Positions 1-8,802 are shown, counted from the stretch's first letter. The stretch: 64,000 nt of DNA from Amycolatopsis nivea (GCF_004522235.1 NZ_SDLT01000030.1:59810-123809); one strand, 5' to 3'. Notes: generated by a model not told the origin, from the sequence alone. Translations and numbers: made by a program.

Positions 1-1
1 C

Positions 2-106
2 CGCTACATCGTCGTCGTCCTCACCGAGAATCCCCGCACGGTCAGCTACGACGACGCCGAAACCCAGGTCACCGAAGTGGTCAAGCACCTTCCCGGGATC
101 CGCTGA
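2..106 (+). CDS. C-terminal end of an unidentified protein (partial)
   Basis: The first 34 codons of the window read through in one frame to a TGA stop, with actinobacterial codon usage and no start, so this is the 3' end of a gene beginning outside the window. The piece contains a hydrophobic beta strand (YIVVVLTEN) and an amphipathic final helix. Such an ending is seen in serine hydrolases of the beta-lactamase fold, but the fragment is too short for an assignment. It converges on the esterase gene ending at 110, with only 3 bp between them. Confidence 0.45.
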   Translation, partial: RYIVVVLTENPRTVSYDDAETQVTEVVKHLPGIR

Positions 107-109
107 GCG

Positions 110-1327
110 TCACTGCTCCACCGCGGTCAGCGCGCCCCGCGCGCCCGTGCTCGGCAACGGCCACGGCTTCACCCCGCCGGTCACGTCGGCCCGCTGCCCC
201 GGAGCCGACGGGCCGGGGATCCGCTGCCCGATCCACGTCAGCACGTCCGGCAGCTGCGCCTTGAACGTGTTCATGTTGTGCCCCGCGTCCGGGATCCGCC
301 ACGTCGTGAACTGAACCGGCGGCTGCGCGGCGGCGCGCATCTGGTCGACCGCCCGGCTTTCGTTCTGTTCCTTCTCGCCGGAGATCGCGAGCAGTTCCAG
401 CGGGGCCGGATGCTGCCGGAGGGTGATCTTGACATTGTTCGCGTCCTCGATGTCCTTGCGGCCGCGGAAAAGGTTCTCGGTTTCGCCGTCCACTTGCGCC
501 TTTTCGTAGCCGCTCACGCTCGCCGCCTGCGCATACCACTGCGGATGCCGCGTCACGAGGTTCAGCGCGCAATAGCCGCCGGACGACCAGCCCGCGATCG
601 TCCACGCCCGGCGGTCCGGATTGAGGCCGAGTCGCTGGATTCCCCATTCCCGGACGTCCGCGGACAAATAGGTGTCGTTGGGACTTCCGTTGACCTCGTC
701 GACGCATTCGGTGTCGTGGCCGATTTTCGGCGTTCCGGTCGGGTCCGGGATCAGCACGATCACCGGCGGCAGGAGATGCTTCGAAATCGCCGCGTCAAGC
801 TGTTCGGGCAGGTGGTACCCGATCGGGGCGGTGGTGACCTCGGGGCCGGACGGGTAGTTCGGGATCCAGATGATCGCCGGGAACCGCATCGCCTTGTACG
901 GATGCTGGAAGTATTGCGGCGGAAGGTAAACCGTCACGTCGCGGGTCAGGCCGGTGCGCCGCCCGGTCACCGTCACGTGCGCGATGGTCCCCTTGCCGAC
1001 CCGCGCGTGCGCCACCCCGAGGTCGCGCGCCCGGCCGAGGTCGACGCCGTTGTCGCCGCCCTCGACGTCGATGCCCTCGGCGGCGAACGCGCCGGTCCCG
1101 AGCAGCGAGCCGAGCGTCGGGAAGAATCCGCCGATCATGTTGCCGGTCAAGCCAAGGGTGACGATGACGAGGCACAGCGCGACAACCACCGTCGCACTGC
1201 GGCCGATCTGCTTGCGCTTGCGCCATTTGTCCCAAAACCACGGGACCGAGACGACCGCGAGGAGCGCGAGCACGCCGATCACCGCGAGCATGACGGGCGA
1301 ATCCAACCTGATTGCGCTCAGGTGCAC
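110..1327 (-). CDS. Membrane-anchored alpha/beta hydrolase, esterase D / antigen 85-like
   Basis: A 405-residue protein. Residues 13-35 and 44-66 are hydrophobic segments that would hold it in the membrane, with the catalytic domain outside the cell. From about residue 110 it has the esterase fold of PF00756 (esterase D, antigen 85 mycolyltransferases). The nucleophile elbow GWSSGG lies near residue 247 and a late AGHNMNTF supplies the expected histidine. The GTG start follows GGAGG by six bases. The substrate is unknown; esterases of this family act on cell-envelope lipids or small esters. The upstream gene on the same strand is another hydrolase, but the 156 bp between them suggest a separate promoter. 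Confidence 0.8.
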   Translation of the reverse strand: MHLSAIRLDSPVMLAVIGVLALLAVVSVPWFWDKWRKRKQIGRSATVVVALCLVIVTLGLTGNMIGGFFPTLGSLLGTGAFAAEGIDVEGGDNGVDLGRARDLGVAHARVGKGTIAHVTVTGRRTGLTRDVTVYLPPQYFQHPYKAMRFPAIIWIPNYPSGPEVTTAPIGYHLPEQLDAAISKHLLPPVIVLIPDPTGTPKIGHDTECVDEVNGSPNDTYLSADVREWGIQRLGLNPDRRAWTIAGWSSGGYCALNLVTRHPQWYAQAASVSGYEKAQVDGETENLFRGRKDIEDANNVKITLRQHPAPLELLAISGEKEQNESRAVDQMRAAAQPPVQFTTWRIPDAGHNMNTFKAQLPDVLTWIGQRIPGPSAPGQRADVTGGVKPWPLPSTGARGALTAVEQ

Positions 1328-1483
1328 GGGAAACCTCCAGGACCGATCGCGCGCCCGAAAGGCGGGACCCGCTGCTCTAGATACGTTTGAGGGGCCACCC
1401 TCGTTGTGATCACGTGACGGCGATCACGCCGGAATGGCCCCGACAAACTCAGCGAAACCTCAGGATTGCCCGTTCGTCCCTGA

Positions 1484-2446
1484 TTAGTTGCCGAATGCGC
1501 CGCGCAGCACCGTGATCGCTTGAGTGATCGCCGCTTCCGCCGCGTGCGTTTCACGAAGCGCGTTCACCATCACGAAGTCGTGGATCACGCCCTGGTACCG
1601 AACCGCCGTCACCGGCACGCCCGCCTGACGCAGCTTCGCGGCGTACGCCTCGCCTTCGTCGCGAAGGACGTCCGCCTCGCCAGTGATCACGAGCGCCGGC
1701 GGCAGTCCGGTCAACTGCTCCACAGTTGCGCGAAGCGGCGAAGCGGTGATCTCGGCACGCTGCGCTTCGTCGGTCGTGTACTGGTCCCAGAACCACTTCA
1801 TGCCTTCGCGGCTGAGGAAGTAGCCATCGGCGAACTTGGTGTACGACTCGGTGTCGAACGAAGCGTCAGTGACCGGGTAGAACAGCACCTGCTGCAGGAA
1901 TTTCACGTCACCGCGCTCTTTCGCCATCAGCGTCAGCGCCGCGGTCATGTTTCCGCCGACGGAGTCACCCGCGATCGCGATTCGCGTGGTGTCGAGCCCC
2001 TTCTCCGCACCATGCTGGACAACCCACTTCACGGCGGCGTAGTTCTCTTCGATCGCGACGGGGTAGCGGACCTCGGGCGAACGGCTGTATTCCGGGAAAA
2101 CGACAGCCGCGCCGGTTCCGGCGGCGAGTTCGCGGACGAGCCGCTCGTGGGTGTGGAAATCGCCGAAGACCCAGCCAGCCCCGTGGATGTAGACGAGCAC
2201 CGGCAAGTCCCCGGTGACGCCCCGCGGCTTGACGATCCGGACCTCGACGTCGCCGTTCGGTCCGCCCGGGACGGTCAGCGTCTCGATGTCGGCCGGGGCG
2301 AGTTCGACGTCGCCGTCCTGGACGCCGTCGACCGCCTTGCGGCCCTCGGCGGGCGGGAGCTGGAACAGGTACGGAGGCTGGTCGGTGGCCTCGGCGAACG
2401 CCTGGGCGGCCGGTTCGAGGACGAGGTTCTGCGGGTTCGCGGTCAT
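1484..2446 (-). CDS. Alpha/beta hydrolase of the hormone-sensitive lipase (HSL) family
   Basis: A 320-residue cytosolic carboxylesterase of the HSL/arylacetamide-deacetylase family. The oxyanion motif reads HGAGW where HGGGW is usual, the nucleophile elbow is GDSVGG, and the acid and base lie in GEADVLRDEG and GVIHDF near the end. The ATG at 2446 was chosen over the upstream in-frame ATG at 2482 because GGAGG lies seven bases before it. The gene is divergent from the OhrR-like regulator at 2611, and the 164 bp between them are full of inverted repeats. The regulator therefore probably controls this gene as well as itself. Confidence 0.85.
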   Translation of the reverse strand: MTANPQNLVLEPAAQAFAEATDQPPYLFQLPPAEGRKAVDGVQDGDVELAPADIETLTVPGGPNGDVEVRIVKPRGVTGDLPVLVYIHGAGWVFGDFHTHERLVRELAAGTGAAVVFPEYSRSPEVRYPVAIEENYAAVKWVVQHGAEKGLDTTRIAIAGDSVGGNMTAALTLMAKERGDVKFLQQVLFYPVTDASFDTESYTKFADGYFLSREGMKWFWDQYTTDEAQRAEITASPLRATVEQLTGLPPALVITGEADVLRDEGEAYAAKLRQAGVPVTAVRYQGVIHDFVMVNALRETHAAEAAITQAITVLRGAFGN

Positions 2447-2492
2447 GGCTTCCTCCGGTAGCGGATCGGTCGGACCGCACAAATATAGCTCT

Positions 2493-2548
2493 CAACTTAG
2501 TTGTGCACAACTCAATGTTGCTCAATGAGATCTAGAGCACTTGAGTTG
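2493..2548. promoter_or_regulatory. Probable operator region of the MarR/OhrR-like regulator
   Basis: The gap between the divergent esterase and regulator genes carries nested palindromes. AGTTGTGCACAACT (2499-2512) is a perfect 14-bp palindrome. CAACT-T-AGTTG (2493-2503) overlaps it. CAACTCAA (2508-2515) is mirrored by TTGAGTTG (2541-2548). MarR dimers bind such sites. No binding has been shown, so this is inferred from symmetry and position. Confidence 0.6.
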
Positions 2549-2610
2549 CCCTCGCGGGCCAGCCGAGAGAGGATGGAGAGCTGGCAGGAGAAACTCGCGG
2601 GAGGCGACCG

Positions 2611-3084
2611 ATGACCAGCCCAGACGCCGGGGAAACCGGCTCGCTGCTGCTTGACGACCAGCTGTGCTTCGGCCTGTACTCGGCCTCCCGGGCGGTCACC
2701 GCGCTCTACCGCGCGCTGCTGGAACCGCTCGACCTCACGTATCCGCAGTACCTGGTGATGCTCGCGCTGTGGCAGCAGGACGAGCAGCAGGTCAAGGAAC
2801 TCGGCTCCGCGCTGAACCTCGACTCCGGCACGCTGTCTCCGCTGCTCAAGCGGCTGGAGAAGGCCGGGCTGATCAAGCGCGAACGCCAGTCCGACGACGA
2901 GCGCTCGGTCCGCATCCGGCTGACCGGGCAGGGATCCGCCTTGCGCGCCAAGGCGGAACGGATCCCGCCGCACGTCGGAGCGGCGATGAACCTGGACAAC
3001 GCCGAACTGGGCCGGATGCGCGCCGCGATGGACCAGCTGACGGCGTCGGTCAACGCCTACCGGGAGTCCTACCGGCCGAGCTGA
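2611..3084 (+). CDS. MarR family regulator, OhrR-like peroxide sensor
   Basis: A 157-residue winged-helix repressor. The N-terminal run DDQLCFGLYSASR places a cysteine at residue 19, matching the reactive cysteine of OhrR proteins that senses organic hydroperoxides. The helix-turn-helix and wing span about residues 55-100 (LDSGTLSPLLKRLEKAGL, then a DERSVRIRLT wing). GGGAGG lies six bases before the ATG. OhrR usually controls the peroxidase Ohr. No ohr gene is nearby, and the divergent neighbour is an HSL-type esterase instead. The family is secure; the peroxide-sensing role is inferred from the cysteine. Confidence 0.85.
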   Translation: MTSPDAGETGSLLLDDQLCFGLYSASRAVTALYRALLEPLDLTYPQYLVMLALWQQDEQQVKELGSALNLDSGTLSPLLKRLEKAGLIKRERQSDDERSVRIRLTGQGSALRAKAERIPPHVGAAMNLDNAELGRMRAAMDQLTASVNAYRESYRPS

Positions 3085-3133
3085 CCCGGGCGCCATGGTT
3101 AGCATGAGCGCCAGGGCGAGCGTGAGGACGGCG

Positions 3134-3982
3134 ATGAGCACACAGGACGAAGCACTGCGCGCGGTGGAAGCCAGTCTGGACCGGCCGTCGGCGGCCCGTG
3201 TCTACGACTACTTCATCGGCGGCACCACCAACTACGCGATCGACCGGATGTTCGCCGAGAAGGTGCGCGAACGGCTGCCGCTGATGGGCGAGTACTGCCG
3301 CACCAGCAGGCAGTTCCTCGGCCGCGCGGTGCGCCAGTGCGTGCGCGAGGGCATCCGGCAGTTCGTCGACATCGGCTCCGGCCTGCCCACCGCGGGCAAC
3401 GTGCACGAGGTGGCCGACGACGAACGCCCCGAGCACGACACTTCCGTGCTGTACCTGGACAACGAGCCGGTAGCGCTCGCGCATTCGCAGGTGCTGCTCG
3501 CCGACACCGCGGACGAGGACCGGCACCAGGCGATGGCCGCCGACCTCCTGCAGCCCGCCGAATTGTGGGACCGGGTCGCCGATTCGCACGTGATCGACGT
3601 CCGGCAGCCGGTGGCGCTGATCGTGAACGCGGTGCTGCACTTCATCAAGGACGAGCAGGACCCGGACGGCATCCTCGAGTTCTACCGCAAGCAGCTCGCG
3701 CCGGGCTCGTTGCTCGTTCTTTCCCAGATGACCAACGAAAACCCGGTGGACGACAACGAACGCCAGGCGCTGGTCGACATCATCAAGTACTACGAGTCGA
3801 CGACGAACCCGGGCATCCTGCGCACGAAGGCGGAGTTCGAGCGTTTCTTCGGCGGCTGGCCGCTGCTCGAACCGGGCCTGGTGTACGCGCCGGCGTGGCA
3901 TCCGGACGCCGACACGGTGTTCGCGAAGGCGCCGTCGGAGTCGCGCGTGATCGGCGGCGTGGCCCGCAAACCGCAGGCCTGA
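3134..3982 (+). CDS. SAM-dependent methyltransferase, DUF574 family (PF04672)
   Basis: A protein of about 282 residues belonging to the S-adenosyl methyltransferase family common in actinomycetes. The family opening ARVYDYFIGGTTNYAIDR is present, followed by the SAM-binding strand FVDIGSGLPT and the acidic strand VLYLDNEPVAL. Substrates of this family are mostly unknown. The ATG at 3134 follows GAGGA; an in-frame start at 3095 would add 13 residues. A strong hairpin at 4001-4020 ends the transcript. No linked biosynthetic genes point to a pathway. Confidence 0.85.
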   Translation: MSTQDEALRAVEASLDRPSAARVYDYFIGGTTNYAIDRMFAEKVRERLPLMGEYCRTSRQFLGRAVRQCVREGIRQFVDIGSGLPTAGNVHEVADDERPEHDTSVLYLDNEPVALAHSQVLLADTADEDRHQAMAADLLQPAELWDRVADSHVIDVRQPVALIVNAVLHFIKDEQDPDGILEFYRKQLAPGSLLVLSQMTNENPVDDNERQALVDIIKYYESTTNPGILRTKAEFERFFGGWPLLEPGLVYAPAWHPDADTVFAKAPSESRVIGGVARKPQA

Positions 3983-4000
3983 CAGGGTTTTCCCACCCGG

Positions 4001-4020
4001 CCTCCACCCCCGGGTGGAGG
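4001..4020 (+). terminator. Hairpin terminator after the DUF574 methyltransferase
   Basis: CCTCCACCC and GGGTGGAGG form a perfect nine-base stem around a two-base centre, 19 bp after the methyltransferase stop. There is no T tract, as is usual for actinobacterial terminators. Confidence 0.6.
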
Positions 4021-4054
4021 CGCGGGACGGCCCCGGCCCGGCACTGTGGTCCCC

Positions 4055-4537
4055 GTGCCGAACACCTTCGACAACATCCTGATCGGCCTGGTCGTCCTGA
4101 CCTGGCTGATCTGGCGACAACTGCAAGCCCGCCGCGCCGACCGCCCGCCGGTAGTCCTGCTCGTCATCAGCGCGCTGGGTGCCGCCTCACTCGGGTTCGC
4201 CATCGCGACAACCACCCCGACCTCAACGGCGATCCTGTTGCTAGCCACCAGTTTCGTGGCAGCTGGCGGCTTCGGCGTAGCCCGCGGATACACCATGCGA
4301 ATCTGGCGCTCCGACGGAACCCTGTGGCGGCAAGGCAATTGGCTGACCGCCGCCCTGTGGTTGATTTCCTTCGGCATCCACTTAGGACTAGACTTCGCCG
4401 TCGACGCAGTCAATTCCACCCGCGGTCTCGGCAGCGCTTCAATCTTGCTCTACCTCGCCGTTTCCCTTGCCGCCCAACGACTGACGGTCCGCTCCCGTAG
4501 TCACGAGGCCCTGCGCAAGCCTTCCAACGCCGCGTAA
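4055..4537 (+). CDS. Five-helix integral membrane protein of unknown function
   Basis: A protein of about 160 residues with five hydrophobic segments (about residues 4-20, 35-55, 60-78, 96-118 and 130-150), the pattern of a small polytopic membrane protein. It resembles the CcdC/DUF1453-like group only in general layout, so no function is given. Two GTG codons, at 4046 and 4055, could start it, and neither has a clear ribosome binding site. It converges on and overlaps the patatin gene by 37 bp at the 3' end. Confidence 0.65.
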   Translation: MPNTFDNILIGLVVLTWLIWRQLQARRADRPPVVLLVISALGAASLGFAIATTTPTSTAILLLATSFVAAGGFGVARGYTMRIWRSDGTLWRQGNWLTAALWLISFGIHLGLDFAVDAVNSTRGLGSASILLYLAVSLAAQRLTVRSRSHEALRKPSNAA

Positions 4538-5430
4538 ACCGCGTCCCGCCCCAACTCCACCGCACGCCGCAAGACGGCCGGATCACGTTCCAGCACCACA
4601 ACATCCGGCGCACCAGCGGGCGGCCGCACACTCACCAGCCGCGGGTCTTCCCGCAACTGGCGCTCGTCCTCCAGATCCCGGTGATACTGCGTCCGCCAAG
4701 CATCGATGGTGCCCGGCGCGTGCCTCCGGAGGAACCGGGGCACCACCACATCCTGTACCCGCGGCGGAGGCACCGGATGCTCGTCCTCGCGCCGGGTCCG
4801 CAACACCAGCACGTCCGTCGCCCCCTGCGCGAGCGCGGTACGAAACGGCAACGGCTCGGCGATCCCCGCGTCCACGAACCGCCGCCCACCCATCGCAATC
4901 GGCGGCCCGGCCAACACCGGCATGCACGACGACGCCGCGAGCGCTGTCTTGATCCCGTCGACGTCCTCGATGAACGGATGCAGATCAGTCGACTCGCCAG
5001 TGTCGGCGTCGGTGGCGAGCGGATGGAATTCGACCGGATTCGCCAGTATCGCCGGGAAATCCATCGGTTCGAGCACCGAGTAGACCTGGTGCACGAGATA
5101 CTCGAGATCGATCACCGCCCGGCCGCGCAAGGTGTGCAGCGGATTGATGATCCGCCGCATGACGGCCGGATTCCACCACGTCCGCACGCCAGTCCGGGAG
5201 CGGCCGCACAATAGCCACGCCGCGTTGAGCGCACCGGCGGAGGCACCGTAGACGTCGTCGAACGCGGTGGTAGCCCCAAGTTCGTCGAGCGCGAGCACCA
5301 TCCCGCTGGAGTACGTGCCGCGACTGCTGCCCCCTTCGACGGCAAGCGCAAGCCGGCGGCCGTCTGTTCGCTGCCCGGGCACGCTGCCTTCGGCGATTCG
5401 GGTGGTGAGCAGTTCTAGGACCGGGTGCAC
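4501..5430 (-). CDS. Patatin-like phospholipase
   Basis: A protein of about 309 residues with the whole patatin signature. The glycine-rich oxyanion loop EGGSSRG is near residues 32-38, the nucleophile motif GASAG has its serine near residue 64, and the partner aspartate lies in VDAGIAEPLPF. Patatin enzymes hydrolyse phospholipids or neutral lipids with a Ser-Asp dyad. The start is uncertain: the GTG at 5430 has GGAGGA almost touching it and AAAGGA about 12 bases upstream. An open extension reaches 5535 but reads as low-quality coding sequence. The gene is divergent from the ESX accessory operon. Confidence 0.85.
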   Translation of the reverse strand: MHPVLELLTTRIAEGSVPGQRTDGRRLALAVEGGSSRGTYSSGMVLALDELGATTAFDDVYGASAGALNAAWLLCGRSRTGVRTWWNPAVMRRIINPLHTLRGRAVIDLEYLVHQVYSVLEPMDFPAILANPVEFHPLATDADTGESTDLHPFIEDVDGIKTALAASSCMPVLAGPPIAMGGRRFVDAGIAEPLPFRTALAQGATDVLVLRTRREDEHPVPPPRVQDVVVPRFLRRHAPGTIDAWRTQYHRDLEDERQLREDPRLVSVRPPAGAPDVVVLERDPAVLRRAVELGRDAVYAALEGLRRAS

Positions 5431-5653
5431 TCCTCCATCTTGATCCTTTCCCTGGCTTGGATCGACCCGATTTGCCCTGTCCCCGCGGGCGGCCTGACTT
5501 GTGCTGCGGTCATGCGGGTCTCTCGCTCGCGGCAATCTCGCACTGGTCCCGGCACCACCGATTCGTGATCATCAAGACCGGTGATTCTGTCACCGTCTGC
5601 AGACAACCGTGATACTGTCCGTATTGTTCGGTGAGGAAGCTGGGGAGGCTTTC

Positions 5654-6130
5654 GTGACTGATGACGGCGTCGAGCGCGTCAGACACCTGCCCGCGAACAT
5701 GCAGGGTCCGTTGGTGCCGGGGTACAAGTACGTCCGGGACAAAACGCCGGAGCAGGTGGCGAAGGAAGCCGCCGATGCACAGGCGAAGGCCAATGAGGGC
5801 ATGTCCACCGGTGGTGGCGGGTATCGGCTGACTCCGGAGCTGCTCAAGGAGATCGTCACCGAGATCGACGACATCCTCGACTGGATTCAACTCGACCCTC
5901 GCCAGCAGGCTCGAGCCTTGACTTCTTTCGTGCCAATGGGTGATGAAGTCGCCAGCATCGCTTATGTGCAAGACGCCAACGCGGCAGGTCGGTCGTACAA
6001 CAACTATCTCAACAGCGTGGTGGCCGAACTCCAGCGTCAGAAGGACGCGTTTCAACAGGCCCTGGATACTTACCAAAAGCAAGAGCACCAGGCAACGGAT
6101 CACCTGAAAGGCGTCAACCCCTCGCGATGA
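5654..6130 (+). CDS. Helical protein of an ESX accessory operon
   Basis: A 158-residue protein, mostly predicted helix with no signal peptide or membrane segment. The GTG at 5654 follows GGGGAGG by six bases and is preferred to an upstream ATG at 5609. The protein has a coiled-coil-like tail (VVAELQRQKDAFQQALDTYQKQE). I recognise no domain. The last four bases (ATGA) overlap the start of the lipoprotein gene, so the two are translationally coupled. Its neighbours suggest a role in type VII secretion, perhaps as a WXG-like partner, but that is inference. Confidence 0.75.
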   Translation: MTDDGVERVRHLPANMQGPLVPGYKYVRDKTPEQVAKEAADAQAKANEGMSTGGGGYRLTPELLKEIVTEIDDILDWIQLDPRQQARALTSFVPMGDEVASIAYVQDANAAGRSYNNYLNSVVAELQRQKDAFQQALDTYQKQEHQATDHLKGVNPSR

Positions 6131-6747
6131 ATAGCCGCTACGCCGCCACGTTCACGTTCGCGCTCGCCGCAGTCCTGCTCAGCGGTTGTTCCGGCGAGCC
6201 TGGCAACGCAACTCCCACGGCGCCTCCCCCTTCCAGTTCTGCGGGACCCCAGTTCGGTGCGCCATCAGTGCCCGCACCACTCGACGCGACGCCGCTGGAA
6301 AAGGACCCCTGCGCCGCGATGAACGCGGACCAGGTCACGAGCCTGGGCGCTCCGTTTAAGAACACAGCCCCTCAACCCGACGGCGCGACCGGACCGACTT
6401 GTGGCTGGCGCTTCGCTACGGACGATGGACCTTCCTCTGTAGGCGGAACCGTGGTAACCAAGGATCCGAGCCACAGTGGCCTTAGCGGCATCTACGGCCA
6501 GCAGAAGGCTGGTGCATTAACCAAGTTCGAGCCCTTCACTGTGGCGGGCTACCCGGGTGTCATCTACGACCCGGCTAGCAATTCTCCGGCAGGGCTCTGC
6601 ACGATGACCGTCGGACTGCGCAATGACCTCACCTACGTCATCAACGTCAACCTCGACAGTCTCAAGAAGCCTTTCGCCGACAGCTGCGAAGTCGGTAAAA
6701 AGGTAGCCGGATACGTGATCCAATACCTCCAGAAGGGAGGCCATTGA
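6127..6747 (+). CDS. DUF3558 family lipoprotein
   Basis: A 206-residue secreted lipoprotein. A signal peptide ends in the lipobox LLSGC with the cysteine at residue 21, followed by a Pro/Ser/Thr-rich linker. The body matches the DUF3558 pattern: DPCAAMNADQVTSLG, then a CGWRF-type strand and a late cysteine. The function of the family is not known; members are exported and often sit beside ESX genes in actinobacteria. It overlaps the gene before it by four bases, and its TGA shares a base with the ATG of the next gene. Confidence 0.85.
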   Translation: MNSRYAATFTFALAAVLLSGCSGEPGNATPTAPPPSSSAGPQFGAPSVPAPLDATPLEKDPCAAMNADQVTSLGAPFKNTAPQPDGATGPTCGWRFATDDGPSSVGGTVVTKDPSHSGLSGIYGQQKAGALTKFEPFTVAGYPGVIYDPASNSPAGLCTMTVGLRNDLTYVINVNLDSLKKPFADSCEVGKKVAGYVIQYLQKGGH

Positions 6748-8048
6748 TGCCGGACGGCTACACCGGCGCGGATGTCTACGCCCGGATGCACCGCTACGGC
6801 GGCAACACCGCCTCCCTCGATTCTGGCCAGCAGGCGGCCGAAGCGCTTAAATCCGCCCACGAGGAGCTCGTGACGCGGATTGCCCGGCTGCAAGGCAAGA
6901 TGGACGCTTCCTGGGAGGGCGACGCAGCGGGCAAGGCCAAGGCTGGGCTCACCCCGCTGCTGGAAACCTCTCAGCAGGCGTCGGAGGACCTCGGCCGCAG
7001 CGCTCAATCCCTCACCGCGCAGAATGGCGGCTTTCACAGCACGCTCAACAAGCTCACTCCGATGGACGCCAATCGTCCCGATACCAACGATTTGGCCAGC
7101 TACAGTCCGTTCGGCGCGAGTGATTCGGAAAAATCCGCGGCAAGGTGGGATGACGCCGACAAAAACAATAAAGAAGCCTACGGGACTTACGTCGCCACAA
7201 CGAACGGGAATCGCAATTCTTCGGCCAAGGATTATCCGGTTTTGAATGCCGCTCCGGCCGGGATCGCGGTCGGTTCCGCGCCGAGCGTCGGCGGGACGTC
7301 CGGCCCGACTGGCGGAACCGGAAGCAGCGGCGGGTACAGCGGGGGCTTCCACGGCGGCGGACACACGCCTGACCCCAGCGGCGGGTACGCACCCAGCCCC
7401 AGCGGCGGGTACCCGCCCAGCCCCAGCGGCGGACACCCGTCCAGCCCCAGCGGCAGCATCCTCGGGTCCAGCCCGGTCAGCAGCTCCGTGCCGCCACCAG
7501 CAACCGGCTCCGCTCACCTTCCGGACAGCGGAAGCTCCCCTGCGGAGCACGCCTCAGCACCGGATTCCACCACCACGGCCGGGTACACGCCTAAGGCACC
7601 GGTCAGCGACGCGCCTGGGTTCGGCTCCGGACGGCTGCCGACATTCGGACCGGCCACCAGCGGCACGGATTCGACCGGCGGCGGGTTCGGTCTCCCGACT
7701 GGCGGATTCGGCGCTCCCGGCGGCAGCGGGGAGAGCAGCGTCGGCGGACGGACCGGCAACGGAGGCAACGTCGGGTCGCGCAGCGGACCGCAGCTTGGCG
7801 CAGGGGCGGGAACCGGTACCGGGACCCCAGCGAGCGGCCAGAGCGCGGCGCGTCCCGGCATCGTCGGCGGAACGGGAGCCAAGGGATCGCCGGGAGTGGG
7901 CGGCATGGGCGCTGGCGCTGGTAAAGGCAAGGGCACCGAAGACGAGGAGCACCAGCGGAAAGTCACCTACCTCGACGACGACGTCGACGAGTTGTTCGGC
8001 GGCTACCCCGACGGAATGCGCCCGACCCCGCCCACCATCGGAGCCTGA
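6747..8048 (+). CDS. WXG-like, Gly/Ser/Pro-rich ESX-associated protein
   Basis: A 433-residue protein. The first 100 residues are a helical hairpin containing WEGDAAGKAKAG, the W-x-G turn expected of a type VII secretion substrate. The rest is low complexity in Gly, Ser, Pro and Thr and ends in an acidic tail (YLDDDVDELFGGYPDG). Residues about 210-235 are a short tandem repeat. The layout resembles PPE-like or LXG-like ESX substrates with a disordered C-terminal region. The ATG at 6747 overlaps the lipoprotein stop and has AGGGAGG before it; a TTG one codon earlier is less likely. Confidence 0.8.
   Translation: MPDGYTGADVYARMHRYGGNTASLDSGQQAAEALKSAHEELVTRIARLQGKMDASWEGDAAGKAKAGLTPLLETSQQASEDLGRSAQSLTAQNGGFHSTLNKLTPMDANRPDTNDLASYSPFGASDSEKSAARWDDADKNNKEAYGTYVATTNGNRNSSAKDYPVLNAAPAGIAVGSAPSVGGTSGPTGGTGSSGGYSGGFHGGGHTPDPSGGYAPSPSGGYPPSPSGGHPSSPSGSILGSSPVSSSVPPPATGSAHLPDSGSSPAEHASAPDSTTTAGYTPKAPVSDAPGFGSGRLPTFGPATSGTDSTGGGFGLPTGGFGAPGGSGESSVGGRTGNGGNVGSRSGPQLGAGAGTGTGTPASGQSAARPGIVGGTGAKGSPGVGGMGAGAGKGKGTEDEEHQRKVTYLDDDVDELFGGYPDGMRPTPPTIGA
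7372..7458 (+). repeat. Tandem 24-bp coding repeat (PSPSGGYP-type)
   Basis: About three and a half copies of a 24-bp unit with the core CCCAGCGGCGGGTACGCA. Each unit encodes the octapeptide PSGGYAPS or a close variant (PSGGYPPS, PSGGHPSS). It lies within the glycine-rich ESX-associated gene and could vary in copy number between strains. Confidence 0.75.
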
Positions 8049-8050
8049 CG

Positions 8051-8773
8051 TTGCTCCGGAGCCCCCTGCGGTTTTCCCGTGACAGTTACCAGAATCTGGT
8101 CCGCCGGATCGACCGTTCCGACCCGCATCCGACGCTGATCGGCGGCGAGAAGTGGTACCCGCCGGACGAGCAGGTCCAGCAGGACGCGAAAGCGGACGCC
8201 GAACTCGCCGCCACCGGCTGGCCGGTCCGCGACTTCGCCGACGTCATCGGGCTCCTGCAACGACCCTCCGTCGACCGTTACTGCTGGGCGCGCATCAACG
8301 GCCGCGACGTGACCCTTCAGGCCGCGGCCGCCGGACGGGACGCGATCCTCGCGGTCGCCGACCACGACACGATCACCTTGTTCCCCAGCACCGCGGAATC
8401 CGCTGCCCGGGAACTGGTCTCCGCGCTGCCGGGCACTCCGCCCGCGTCGAACCTCCATTCGCTGTCCTGCTCGGAAGCCGACTACAGCGCCGTGCTCGCC
8501 GGAAATCCGCCGCCGACCCGCACCAACAGTGCCCGCGACGCACGGCGCGCCGTCGAGTGGATGCAGGCTCCCCGAATCCACGTAGGACGGTTGTACGTCG
8601 CGATCCGCCGCGGCACCGAACGCGTCCGCAACGAACACCCGCCCTACTGGATCGACACCGAACAAGGCCGGTTCACCGCCGCGGTCACCGACGGCTGGCT
8701 CAGCATCAGCCCCGCTGGCGCCGACGACCTCGCTCGGATGCTGCACGCCATCGAAGCCGGCCTGCGGGCCTGA
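8051..8773 (+). CDS. EspG family ESX secretion chaperone
   Basis: A 240-residue protein of the EspG family (PF14011), the cytosolic chaperones that bind PE/PPE-type substrates and deliver them to the ESX machine. Family features are the strand ARINGRDVTLQAAAAGRDAI followed by a buried strand (TITLFP), and the C-terminal GRLYVAIRR and WIDTEQGRFTA strands. The TTG start at 8051 lies two bases after the stop of the WXG-like gene, so the two are coupled. That adjacency supports a chaperone-substrate pair. No ESX core gene (EccB-E, MycP) is in the window. Confidence 0.8.
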   Translation: MLRSPLRFSRDSYQNLVRRIDRSDPHPTLIGGEKWYPPDEQVQQDAKADAELAATGWPVRDFADVIGLLQRPSVDRYCWARINGRDVTLQAAAAGRDAILAVADHDTITLFPSTAESAARELVSALPGTPPASNLHSLSCSEADYSAVLAGNPPPTRTNSARDARRAVEWMQAPRIHVGRLYVAIRRGTERVRNEHPPYWIDTEQGRFTAAVTDGWLSISPAGADDLARMLHAIEAGLRA

Positions 8774-8802
8774 ACCTAGGCAAGCCTCAGGGTGACCTGG
8801 AT

